The position numbers were made by a program, and so were the translations under genes. A DNA stretch of 64,000 nucleotides from [Clostridium] asparagiforme DSM 15981 (GTDB lineage: Bacteria; Bacillota; Clostridia; Lachnospirales; Lachnospiraceae): contig CP102272.1 of the NCBI GenBank assembly GCA_025149125.1, positions 5,022,001 through 5,086,000 of the forward strand. Direction: 5' to 3'. Below the pieces are notes generated by a model that was not told where the DNA came from, did not search any database, and worked only from the letters and a program-made list of their open reading frames with translations. Shown here piece after piece: positions 1-8,000 of the stretch. How positions within the stretch are numbered: the first letter of the stretch is position 1; every line of letters starts with the position of its first letter.

Positions 1-475
1 AATGTAATCTTAAGCTTACCTTAATGTTTCCTTCATATTAACATTGCACAACCAGAATGTCAATAGCGGAATTTAAATTATTCATATTTTATATGAAGCG
101 AAGGGGAATGTTAGAATCAGAAGGAGTATTTGCGTTAATTTTCGAGAAAACATTGGGGATATGTGTTATATTTTAGACAATTCAGAGTGGAGAGAAGGGC
201 TGGGTGGGTGGGATGCCTGCGGGCTGTACGGCGGAGCGTCCAGGCATAGCTGGCTGTCCATTTTGCGGTGGAATGTGACAGGGCGCTTGCGAGCTATTGA
301 GGAGCTGTTATGGACGGCTGAACGATTTGTACCTGACGAATTACTGAAGGCAATGCACATGGGCGGGAGCAAAATACATTTCAATGGCCGCGGCGTTGGT
401 ATGGATTGTTTTACTTGACTTAGTCATGCATTTGCAATATACTTGACTAAGTCAAATATTTATGGAGGTATTCTG
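1..475. other. Upstream region without a convincing gene
   Basis: The first 475 bases hold no gene I can support. An 85-codon open frame at 161-418 has only a weak GGGGA before its ATG, resembles no family I know, and overlaps a similar-sized frame on the other strand. The first 150 bases are AT-rich, unlike the genes that follow, which fits an intergenic region. The only clear signal is the MarR promoter and operator at 413-455. Confidence 0.6.
413..455 (+). promoter_or_regulatory. Promoter with two MarR-type operators
   Basis: A -35 box TTGACT (415-420) and a -10 box TATACT (438-443) are separated by 17 bp. The -35 box is the left half of a near-palindrome, TTGACTTAGTCAT (415-427). A second, perfect palindrome, TTGACTAAGTCAA (443-455), begins on the last base of the -10 box and covers the likely transcription start. 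The dyad centres are 28 bp apart. A MarR dimer on either site would block RNA polymerase, so autorepression of the operon is inferred. Confidence 0.8.
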
Positions 476-925
476 ATGATTCGTTCATTCGCTTATTTTA
501 TCACGCTGCTGCGCAAGGATTTTACGGAATACTGCGGGCGGAAGCTGGAGGAAATCGGACTGTCCCAGGGGCTGCTGTTTTTCATCCTCTACATCGGCAA
601 ACACCCCGGCTGCTCTCCCAGGGAACTGGCTGTGTCGCTGAAAATGGATTCCGGCCACGTGGCACGCTCTCTGACCCGACTGGAACAGGCCGGGTTCATT
701 TTCCAGAAGCTGAATCCCCGGGACCGCAGGGCCCACATTCTGGAGCTGACCGCAAAAGGGCGTGAGGCTTTCGATCTCAGCCACGCGCTGTTTTTCCAGT
801 GGGACCGGGAGATTTTAAGCGGGCTGGAACCGGAGGATCGGCAGATCCTGTTTTCACTTTTGGAACGGCTGACGGAGGACCGCCGCGGAACTTGTGAGGA
901 AGGAGAACCTGAGCATGGCTTATGA
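476..925 (+). CDS. MarR-family transcriptional regulator
   Basis: A 149-residue winged-helix regulator, the usual length for MarR proteins. The centre (about residues 30-100) reads as the MarR DNA-binding domain: 'GCSPRELAVSLKMDSGHVAR' is the helix-turn-helix, followed by the wing with the family's DPRDRRA-like 'NPRDRRAHILELT'. I start it at ATG 476 because GGAGG lies at 464-468. An in-frame TTG at 443 would put the start inside the operator. Its stop overlaps the next gene by 11 bp, so the two are co-transcribed. Two palindromes matching a dimer site lie over its own promoter, which points to autorepression relieved by a small ligand, possibly an electrophile or phenolic compound given the flavoenzymes downstream. 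The ligand is inference. Confidence 0.9.
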   Translation: MIRSFAYFITLLRKDFTEYCGRKLEEIGLSQGLLFFILYIGKHPGCSPRELAVSLKMDSGHVARSLTRLEQAGFIFQKLNPRDRRAHILELTAKGREAFDLSHALFFQWDREILSGLEPEDRQILFSLLERLTEDRRGTCEEGEPEHGL

Positions 926-2024
926 AACGATTGCAAGCCTGGTGAATCTGGGTGGACTTGTGTTGAAAAACAGGATTATCTTCGCGCCCACCTCATTTGG
1001 CCTGCCTGAAGAACGTCTTTTGGAGAAATTGCGGCGCATCGCAGCGGGCGGCTGCGCTATGATTATCGTCGGGGATGTGCCCGCCGGGCGTTCGCCCTTC
1101 GGCTCGCTCTACAGCGCCAGAGGGTTTGCCTGGTACCGCCGTCTGTGCGAGGCAGTCCACCGGGAGGGCTGTTTGATTTGCGCCCAGCTGCACCAGTCGG
1201 ACAGCGATTTGGCGGGAATGGTTCGGTACCTGCCGGGCATTTTGACGAAGCGGTACTCCATGGACCAGCTCCGGGAACTTTTGAACCAGCGGGTCGGTCC
1301 CTATATCTCGTCTCTGCCCGCCGAGAAGGTGGCTGGGATCACCGCTTCCTTCGGTTCTGCGGCCGTGTTGGCGGGAAAAGCGGGCTTTGACATGGTACAG
1401 GTCCACGGCGATCGGATGTGCGGCAGCTTTGCCTCTCCCCTGTTCAACCGCCGTCAGGACCGGTACGGCGCAAGCGTGGCCAACCGGGCGCGTTTTGCAG
1501 TGGAAGCCGTGACTTCAATCCGCCGCAGCCTGCCGGACATGCCCATTGATTTCAAGCTGGCGGTGCGCCAGGAGGAGCCCCATTATGGCAACGCGGGCGT
1601 GCTTGTGGAGGAACTGCCGGTCCTGATTCCGCTGCTGGAGCAGGCCGGGGCGACCAGCTTTCATGTGGCCCTTGCCGATCACTCCCGGCTGTCCGACACG
1701 ATCCCGCCGGCGAATCATCCCTATTTTTCCGGCCAGGGGTGTTTCCTGCGCTATGCGGATAAAGTTCGGAGCCTCACCCACCTGCCGGTGTGCGGGGTGG
1801 GCGGATTGACGGATCCGGACTTTGTGGAGAAACAGTTGAAAAGCGGGCGCATCGACTGCGCGGCCATGAGCCGCCAGCTCCTGGCCGACCCGGACTGGCC
1901 CAGGAAGGTGACGGAAGGAAATACCGGCGCTGTGCGGCAATGCGTTCGCTGCAACCGCGACTGCCTGGGAGGGATCCAGCGGCACGAGGGCGTGCACTGT
2001 GTATTTGACCGGGAACAGGTGTAA
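915..2024 (+). CDS. Old yellow enzyme family oxidoreductase with 4Fe-4S motif
   Basis: A 369-residue FMN TIM-barrel of the NADH:flavin oxidoreductase/old yellow enzyme family. Family signs are 'NLGGLVLKNRIIFAPTS' at the N-terminus, 'GKAGFDMVQVHGDRMCGSFA' and 'SPLFNRRQDRYG' in the barrel, and 'PVCGVGGLTD' near the phosphate site. The C-terminus carries C343-x2-C346-x3-C350-x11-C362, the 4Fe-4S ligand pattern of 2,4-dienoyl-CoA reductase-like enzymes. The chain ends seven residues or so later, so the FAD and NAD(P)H domains of the full-length (about 670-residue) enzymes are absent. Electrons must therefore come from elsewhere, and the flavodoxin encoded next is the obvious candidate (inference). 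Start at ATG 915, with AGGAG at 901-905. Substrate unknown; likely enones, bile-acid-like or other unsaturated compounds. Confidence 0.88.
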   Translation: MAYETIASLVNLGGLVLKNRIIFAPTSFGLPEERLLEKLRRIAAGGCAMIIVGDVPAGRSPFGSLYSARGFAWYRRLCEAVHREGCLICAQLHQSDSDLAGMVRYLPGILTKRYSMDQLRELLNQRVGPYISSLPAEKVAGITASFGSAAVLAGKAGFDMVQVHGDRMCGSFASPLFNRRQDRYGASVANRARFAVEAVTSIRRSLPDMPIDFKLAVRQEEPHYGNAGVLVEELPVLIPLLEQAGATSFHVALADHSRLSDTIPPANHPYFSGQGCFLRYADKVRSLTHLPVCGVGGLTDPDFVEKQLKSGRIDCAAMSRQLLADPDWPRKVTEGNTGAVRQCVRCNRDCLGGIQRHEGVHCVFDREQV

Positions 2025-2049
2025 TTTCATTGATTTGGAGGTGTTCTGT

Positions 2050-2601
2050 ATGACATATACGATTGTTTACAGCAGCCGCACCGGGAACACGAAGCTGCTG
2101 GCGGATGGAATCCGCAGCGTTTTACCGGCGGAAAGCTGTGTGTACTTCGGACCGGTTTCCGGGGCGGAACGGGAGGTCGCGCAGGCCGATGTGGTGTTTG
2201 CCGGATTCTGGGTGGATAAAGGGTCCTGCGATGAGGAGATGGCGGGATTTCTGAGCGGGATTATGGGAAAGGATGTATTTTTGTTTGGAACGGCGGGGTT
2301 TGGAGGAAGCAGGGAATATTTTTCGAAAATTCTGGGGAATGTCGGAAAATATTTGGATGGATCATGCCGCCTGACAGGAACGTTCATGTGCCAGGGACAA
2401 ATGCCCCCGGCGGTGCGGAAACGATATGAGGGGATGGTAGGTACGGGCGGGGATGTATGTAAGGTACGGGAAATGATTGAGAATTATGATAGGGCTCTGG
2501 GGCATCCGAATGAGGCGGATGTGGAGAGGGTGAAACGGGAAGTGACGCGTGCTTTGGCAGGATGGGAAGGGGATGGAGGGGATTTGGCGGGTTCGGATTG
2601 A
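2050..2601 (+). CDS. Flavodoxin family protein
   Basis: A 183-residue flavodoxin-fold protein. The N-terminus 'TIVYSSRTGNTKLLADGIRS' holds the FMN phosphate-binding loop (S-R-T-G-N-T). 'DVVFAGFWVDKGSCDEEM' and 'DVFLFGTAGFGG' match the loops that flank the isoalloxazine ring. ATG 2050 is chosen because GGAGGTG sits at 2037-2043. The last 25 or so residues are a glycine- and acid-rich tail outside the usual fold. It lies 25 bp after the old yellow enzyme gene in the MarR operon and could supply electrons to that enzyme, which lacks its own reductase domains. That pairing is inference; the fold assignment is firm. Confidence 0.88.
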   Translation: MTYTIVYSSRTGNTKLLADGIRSVLPAESCVYFGPVSGAEREVAQADVVFAGFWVDKGSCDEEMAGFLSGIMGKDVFLFGTAGFGGSREYFSKILGNVGKYLDGSCRLTGTFMCQGQMPPAVRKRYEGMVGTGGDVCKVREMIENYDRALGHPNEADVERVKREVTRALAGWEGDGGDLAGSD

Positions 2602-2702
2602 TTGGGGATTGATGATTGATTGTTGATCGATTTTCGATCGATTTTTTGGGGTCTGTGTTGGGGATTCACCCGGGAAAATGGCGGTGGGAAGGATGGGCTG
2701 TT

Positions 2703-2909
2703 ATGGTTTGGAATATGATCTGGGGTATTGTGTTTATAGTAATCGGTGTTTTTGCATTTTTGAAACCGGAAGTGATATGGAAGCTGACGGAACAATGGAA
2801 ATCCAGTTATGCAGATGAACCGTCCGAGCTTTATCGGATTAGCACAAGATTGGGCGGTGTTATATTTGCAGGGATTGGGATTGCAGCGGTGGTTTTGTCG
2901 ATTTGGTGA
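2703..2909 (+). CDS. Small two-helix membrane protein (DUF6199-like)
   Basis: A 68-residue protein with two predicted membrane helices, 'MIWGIVFIVIGVFAFLKPEV' near the start and 'GGVIFAGIGIAAVVLSIW' at the very end, joined by a short polar loop with 'LTEQWKSSYADEPSELYRIS'. It resembles the small membrane proteins grouped as DUF6199 in Firmicutes (from memory, moderate certainty). I chose ATG 2703 because GGGAAGGA lies 10-16 bases upstream and an earlier in-frame start would add a sequence with no coding character. It may be the last gene of the MarR operon, since a strong terminator follows at 2948-2990. Function unknown. Confidence 0.65.
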   Translation: MVWNMIWGIVFIVIGVFAFLKPEVIWKLTEQWKSSYADEPSELYRISTRLGGVIFAGIGIAAVVLSIW

Positions 2910-2947
2910 GAATGAATTGAATTGGTTGAATTGATGAGGGAAAATAA

Positions 2948-2990
2948 AAGAACTGCTAACTGGGGATGAGGGAGTTAGGAGTTCTTTTTT
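2948..2990 (+). terminator. Rho-independent terminator
   Basis: A 14-bp stem with one mismatch (2948-2961 with 2973-2986), an 11-nt purine-rich loop and a T run to 2990. It closes the MarR/old-yellow-enzyme/flavodoxin unit on the plus strand. Confidence 0.85.
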
Positions 2991-3033
2991 GTGTGTGGAG
3001 ATTGTGAGAGGAGGGTGGGGGATAGAGATTTTA

Positions 3034-3067
3034 ATTTCAATTTGCACAGCCTGTCGTAAAAATGGAG
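3034..3067 (-). repeat. Possible decayed terminal CRISPR repeat
   Basis: The sequence starts ATTTCAAT like the repeats to its right and lies 66 bp before repeat 1, close to the 67-69 bp period of the mini-array. Beyond the first eight bases it is poorly conserved. If real, it is the oldest, trailer-end repeat. Confidence 0.35.
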
Positions 3068-3099
3068 TGTGTGACAAGTAGATGGCCTAGGCCGGGAAA

Positions 3100-3405
3100 A
3101 TTTAAATCCGCGTATTCCCTCACAAGAATGCGACCCAGTTTTGCAAGCGTTATGCTGCCGTCCGGGATATTTCAATCCACGCACTCCCTCACAGAATGCG
3201 ACACGGCTTGGCAATCTCGCCTTGTAACGTCAGAATATTTCAATCCACGCATTCCTTCACAAGAATGCGACATTCAGTGGAGGAGTAAGCGTAAAGGCAG
3301 TATTATTTCAATCCACGCACTCCCTCACAGAATGCGACCGAGGGCGGATTGTGGAAGAATGAAGCCATTGCATTTCAATCCACGCACTCCCTCACAGAAT
3401 GCGAC
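3100..3405 (-). CRISPR. Type I-C mini-array, five repeats, no adjacent cas genes
   Basis: Five repeats at 3100-3134, 3169-3202, 3237-3271, 3305-3338 and 3372-3405, with four spacers of 33-34 nt. On the plus strand each repeat begins ATTTCAATCCACGC (altered in the first) and ends GAATGCGAC. Read on the minus strand it runs GTCGCATTC...GTGGATTGAAAT, the I-C form. Three repeats are 34 nt and two (first and third) are 35 nt with paired changes in the hairpin. The repeat at 3100 is degenerate, marking the trailer end, so the leader is on the right and transcription is leftwards, the same orientation as the large array. The nearest cas gene is about 12 kb away. Spacer targets are unknown. Confidence 0.92.
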
Positions 3406-3576
3406 AGCAAAAATTACCAAATTTTTTTCTATTCCCTTCAATTTCTTATCCCTATTGTACCCCTCCTCTCTCGAAAACTCAACCATTATATTTTCACCGC
3501 ACCATATTTCCCCATAAACTTCCAATTTTCCAGTGCGAATCCTTCTGCATTTTCATGTCCACTTAGGATTCGCACT
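3406..3576 (-). promoter_or_regulatory. Leader of the CRISPR mini-array with inverted-repeat motif
   Basis: AT-rich sequence next to the newest repeat. It starts AGCAAAAAT, exactly like the leader of the large array. At 3532-3576 an 11-bp perfect inverted repeat (AGTGCGAATCC...GGATTCGCACT) encloses a 23-nt middle that shares TTxATGTxCACTT with the large-array leader. The motif begins 127 nt from the last repeat, against 128 nt in the large array. This is likely a binding site used in spacer acquisition or array transcription (inference). Confidence 0.75.
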
Positions 3577-3629
3577 ATGTGTCTTCTACGATTCTCCGCC
3601 CACTGCCTTCAATCTCCTATCGCCCGTTT

Positions 3630-4274
3630 TTAATTCTCACACTCCCCCGCTGCATATCGCCTCAAATCAAGGTTTCCGTTCAATATCAGTTCCTTTACCA
3701 TCCGCAACATAGTCTCCCACTCTTTTACGGTGATTTTCAGGACTTCGCCATCGGAACAAGCTTCCACCGGTACCTTCATACCCATTCCTTCAAGCCTGCA
3801 ATCCATCCCATAGATCGCCGGATCCTTTTCCAAATACAACCGCAATACCACAGAACCAGCCCCGTTTACATCGGCCAATTCGCCCGCTGCTTCCTGTTCT
3901 CTGCATACCCTCCTTATATTGACGAAAGTTTCCGCGTCAAACTGAACCGTCACTTTATAATGGCTCACATCCCGCATTTCCAAAATCCAGGACGATCCTT
4001 TCAGCCAGGGATACTGCTCTGTCATTAAAACCGGCGCTGTTTTATCCGCCGCTTCCAGGGCTTGCCGTATCCCAGTTAAAAGCATTTCCGGCAGGTTCTC
4101 CCCGCCAAAAAGGCAGGTATACTGCTCAAACGTGCGCTCCGACCGGGACAGACGAATCATTTCCGTCTGGACCATATTGATGCCGCGGCGTTGCAGGGCT
4201 GTGATCACCGGCTCCTGCGCGAGCACCTGACACAGTGGTATATAGTTTCGTTCGATTGTCACGGACTTTTCCAC
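3630..4274 (-). CDS. Hypothetical protein after endonuclease III
   Basis: A 214-residue soluble protein that I do not recognise. It begins 'VEKSVTIERNYIPLCQVLAQ', has a mixed alpha/beta composition with several short strands ('SWILEMRDVSHYKVTVQFD', 'GSVVLRLYLEKD') and no membrane segment, signal peptide or obvious catalytic motif. I prefer GTG 4274 because GAGGTG lies five bases upstream. ATG 4340 would overlap the stop of the endonuclease III gene by ATGA but has no good ribosome site and would add a charged, low-complexity leader. Either way it follows the repair genes on the same strand and is probably their last operon member, so a role in or beside repair is possible but unsupported. Confidence 0.7.
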   Translation of the reverse strand: MEKSVTIERNYIPLCQVLAQEPVITALQRRGINMVQTEMIRLSRSERTFEQYTCLFGGENLPEMLLTGIRQALEAADKTAPVLMTEQYPWLKGSSWILEMRDVSHYKVTVQFDAETFVNIRRVCREQEAAGELADVNGAGSVVLRLYLEKDPAIYGMDCRLEGMGMKVPVEACSDGEVLKITVKEWETMLRMVKELILNGNLDLRRYAAGECEN

Positions 4275-4336
4275 CTGTTCACCTCTCTCAAATTCATTTC
4301 GACGGACTTTAACCGGCGTGTCGCTCCGCCGATGGC

Positions 4337-5014
4337 TCATCGGGCCGCTTTTCCCGGTTTCTCCTCGATTCGTTTCGCGCACCACGTTTCCAGCGGACAT
4401 ATTTCACAGTGCGCCTTTCTGGCCGTGCACACCGCTCTCCCATGGTAAATCAACTGAAAATTAATACGGTTCCAGTAATCGACCGGCAATACCTTCTGCA
4501 GCTCCAGCTCAACCTGCGCGGGATTCTTCCCCCAAGCCCACCCCAATCGGCGGGAAATTCTGAATACATGGGTGTCCACCGTCACGCCTGGAATCCCGTG
4601 AGCATCCGCCAGGTACAGCGTCGCGGTCTTGCGGCCCACTCCCGCAAGCCCGAGCAGTTCCCCGATTGTTTCCGGAACCTTACCCGCATATTCTGTCACG
4701 ATCTGACCGCAGCACTTTTTGATGTTTTTTGCCTTACTTTTGTAAAGGCCAATGGATCGGATATTCCTTTCGATTTCCTCCACCGGGGCGTTTGCCATAT
4801 ACTCCACTTTCGGATAACTCCGGTACAACTCCGGTAAGACTTCCTCAACCTGCTTATCCGTACTCTGGGCGCTAAGCATAATCGCTACCAGGAGCTGCCA
4901 CGGTTCCTGATGAAAAAATCCCGTCTTGGTTGTTCCGTATAAACGGTCCAGCTGTTTCAAAACCGGCATGACCTGCTTTTCCGTATCGATTTTCTTCTGT
5001 TTTTCCTCTGACAT
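4337..5014 (-). CDS. nth: Endonuclease III (DNA glycosylase/AP lyase)
   Basis: A 225-residue HhH-GPD glycosylase that removes oxidised pyrimidines and cleaves at abasic sites. The helix-hairpin-helix is 'LGLAGVGRKTATLYL', with the catalytic lysine in 'GVGRKTA', and the catalytic aspartate is in 'GVTVDTHVFRISRRLGW'. The C-terminus carries the 4Fe-4S ligands in the standard spacing C-x6-C-x2-C-x5-C ('CTARKAHCEICPLETWC'). Length is normal for the family. I start at ATG 5014 since GGGAG is seven bases upstream; the in-frame ATG at 5020 is too close to it. It lies 21 bp after the EndoQ-helicase fusion on the same strand, so both are probably one transcript dealing with damaged bases. Confidence 0.95.
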   Translation of the reverse strand: MSEEKQKKIDTEKQVMPVLKQLDRLYGTTKTGFFHQEPWQLLVAIMLSAQSTDKQVEEVLPELYRSYPKVEYMANAPVEEIERNIRSIGLYKSKAKNIKKCCGQIVTEYAGKVPETIGELLGLAGVGRKTATLYLADAHGIPGVTVDTHVFRISRRLGWAWGKNPAQVELELQKVLPVDYWNRINFQLIYHGRAVCTARKAHCEICPLETWCAKRIEEKPGKAAR

Positions 5015-5035
5015 CTGCATTCTCCCGGGAAACCT

Positions 5036-8000
5036 TTACATAAAATCGAAAAGGCTTAACTGCCTGGCCGCCTCTGTCTCCCGTGGCGGATTCGCGCGTT
5101 GGGCCAGGAATGTTTCTTTTGGCATATGATCCAAAAATGGTGATGGTTCCGGGGAAGTAGTTACAATCAGCTCTTCCTTTGCGCGGGTCATACCCACAAA
5201 AAACAATCTCCGCTCTTCCTCAACATCGATCCGGCCGTTTCCATTTTCCAGAGGAATCAGGCCCTTACGCGCGCCATAAAGCAGCACCACAGGGAATTCC
5301 AGGCCCTTGGAGCCGTGGAGAGTCATCAAGGTCACCGCATCTGCCGTGTAACTCTTTTTGCCGCAGCGTTTCAGATCGCTCTCCCGGCCAAAGGTCAGGT
5401 TTTCCAGAAACTCCGACATGTTTTTGTAGAAAACGGACGTGGAGACAAGCTTTTGCACGGCTGCGTCCTCGGTCAGGTCCAGGTCCGCGATCCATGAATC
5501 AAGCAGTTTCTGCGGGCGGACCTTTTTAATCTGCTTCTTATATTTATCAACCATTGACTGAAATACGCAGTCGGAAATACAGTCCTCGCCCAGTCCCCAC
5601 AGCAGTTTCAGGCACAACCGCCGCGACAGCCCATCGCTGGGATCGGCCAGACAGCGGAAAAAGCAGATGGTTCCGCGCACGCTGTCCGCCTCAAGGTACT
5701 CGTCGCGCCCCGCTACAACATAGGGGATTCCCTCGCGCCTCAGGCATTTTTCCAGCAGATCCGCCTGGCGGTGGGTGCGGTACAGCACCGCTATTTCGGC
5801 AAAGCTTCTGGGCCGGCGGTCGTCGGGACAGGAAAATCCTTCCTGCGCGTCCAGCATGTCGATTCCACCGATCAGGCGGTTGATTTCCTTTGCCACAAAT
5901 ATGGCTTCCGCCATCTCACCTGTGGCGGTCACCACCCGCACCGGGTAGCCTTCCCCGCGGTTGGCCTTTAGGCAAGGCCGGGAGCCGGGATTGACGGAAA
6001 TCACGGCTTGTGCCGCGGCCAGCACCTGAGGGGTGGACCGGTAGTTCTGCTCCAGCCGGATCACCTCCAGGCCCGTCTCGTCCGCCTCCAGGCGCTCGAA
6101 GCATTTCGCATCCGTCCCGCGGAAGCTGTAAATCGCCTGGTCCGGATCTCCGATCACAAACAGCTCTCTCCCGCCGCGGTTCCACGCGCGGATTAGACGG
6201 TACTGAACCGGGTTGATGTCCTGAAACTCATCCACCAGCAGATAGGAAAATGCTTCCGGTTCCATTTTGGACTGCTCTGCAAGCTCCAGCGCTTTCAGCA
6301 GCAAATCATCGAAATCCAACGCGCCGATCTGAGCCAGGCCCTGCTGATAATTTTCCGCGGCTGCTTCCAACTGGGCGCGGGTTGGCTGGGAGGGTGCGGA
6401 CGCATGTCCCGCCTGCATTTCTTCCTGCTCCGCTTCCTGCATTTCCGCCTCCACCTCTTCCGGGGCGCTGCCCGCTTTTTTGAGGGATATGTAGCGCAGA
6501 AGCCGGGACGGTTTTATGGACAGTCCCTCCGCCCGAATGGCTTCGCGGGCAATTTCCAGCATTTCCGACTCGTCCGCCATCAAAAATTCCAATCCCTGTT
6601 TTCTTAAGAGATCGAAGCAGATCGAATGGAATGTGCCGATCTGTAGTTTTTTTACAGCCTGCTTCCCGCCCATTTTCTCTTCCAGACGAATGCGCATCTC
6701 CTCCGCGGCCTTGTTGGTGAAGGTGACAGCGGTAATCTGCGACTGCTTCACCCTCCGGGTTTCAAGCAGATAGGAAATACGCTCCACCAGCGTTCGGGTC
6801 TTGCCGGTTCCCGGCCCTGCGATCACCGCGACCGCCCGTCCCGCAGAACGGACCGCCAGCGTCTGTTCGGGATTTAAGACCAGCGGAAAATGAACGGTTG
6901 AGGCGGCAGTTTCAGCCCTTTGTAAATTTTCAGGATCGGAATCCGGCCCGGAAGAAGGCACATATTCCGCCGGCGAGGAGGCCGGTACGGAAACGTTGTC
7001 ATTGTCTGTGTCTTGAACCGCTCCGGCCGGCTCTGCCACGGCGGCGGTTTCATCCGCGGTCCATCCGGCAAACAGGCTGAGCTGACCGTCCAGATTATCG
7101 ATCTCGGACGGGGTGAACAGTTTGATTTTCCCGTATTCACCATCAAATCCCGGCAGACGCTCCACCTTTCCCTCCCGCAGACGGCGAATGCCCTCGGACA
7201 CCAGATAGCCTGCGTTTTCGCGTATGTCCTCAATGGGGAGCTCCCGCAGAATGGAGAACTCAGTTCCCAGGCCAGCCAGCATTTCCTCGTACTGAACCTG
7301 AACCTTTGCGCTGGCGGCGGAACGGCCGGTGGAGGCCGCAATCACCTCCGGAAGGGGCACCAGACTTTCAAATGGACGCGCCCCCTCCAGCTGGAATCCC
7401 TCTTTCCGATCCGCCAGCTGCTCCACTCGGTGGGACACGCCAATCGTCAGCTTTTTGCCGCAAACCGGGCATTTCCCGTCATAACGCTCCGCTTCCACGG
7501 GACTGAGGCAGAGGTGACATTTCCGATGACCGTCGAAGTGGTATTTGCCCTCCTCGGGGAAAAACTCAATGGTACCCTCAAGACCGTCGCCCCGCTGGAT
7601 GGCTTTGTATAGGCCCCCGTAACTCATTTCAATGTTCAAAAGATTGGCCTCGCGGCCCAGCTTTGACGGGGAATGGGCGTCGGAATTTGACACCAGCTGA
7701 TAGGAGTCCAGCGCGGAAAGCCGCCAGTTCATAGGCGGGTCCGAGGACAGGCCTGTCTCCATGGCATGAATGTGGGGCGTTAAATCTTCATAGCACTCCT
7801 CCACCGTGTCAAACCCGGAAAATGCCCCGAATAATGAAAAATGAGGCGTCCAGATGTGCGCCGGAATGTAGATGGCTTCCGGACAGATTTCCAGTGTAAT
7901 CTCCAAAAGGTCCCGGCAGTCCAGGCCCAAAATCGGCCGGCCGTCGGAATGGATGTTCCCAATAGTTTCCAATTTTCGGGAGAGCAGCTCCGCGGCCTCA

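Noticed and set aside
161..418. 85-codon open frame before the MarR promoter
   Set aside because: No good ribosome site, no family resemblance, and a rival frame on the opposite strand of similar length.
3062..3517. Open frame of 151 codons over the mini-array
   Set aside because: It is the CRISPR repeat read in frame, without a ribosome site.
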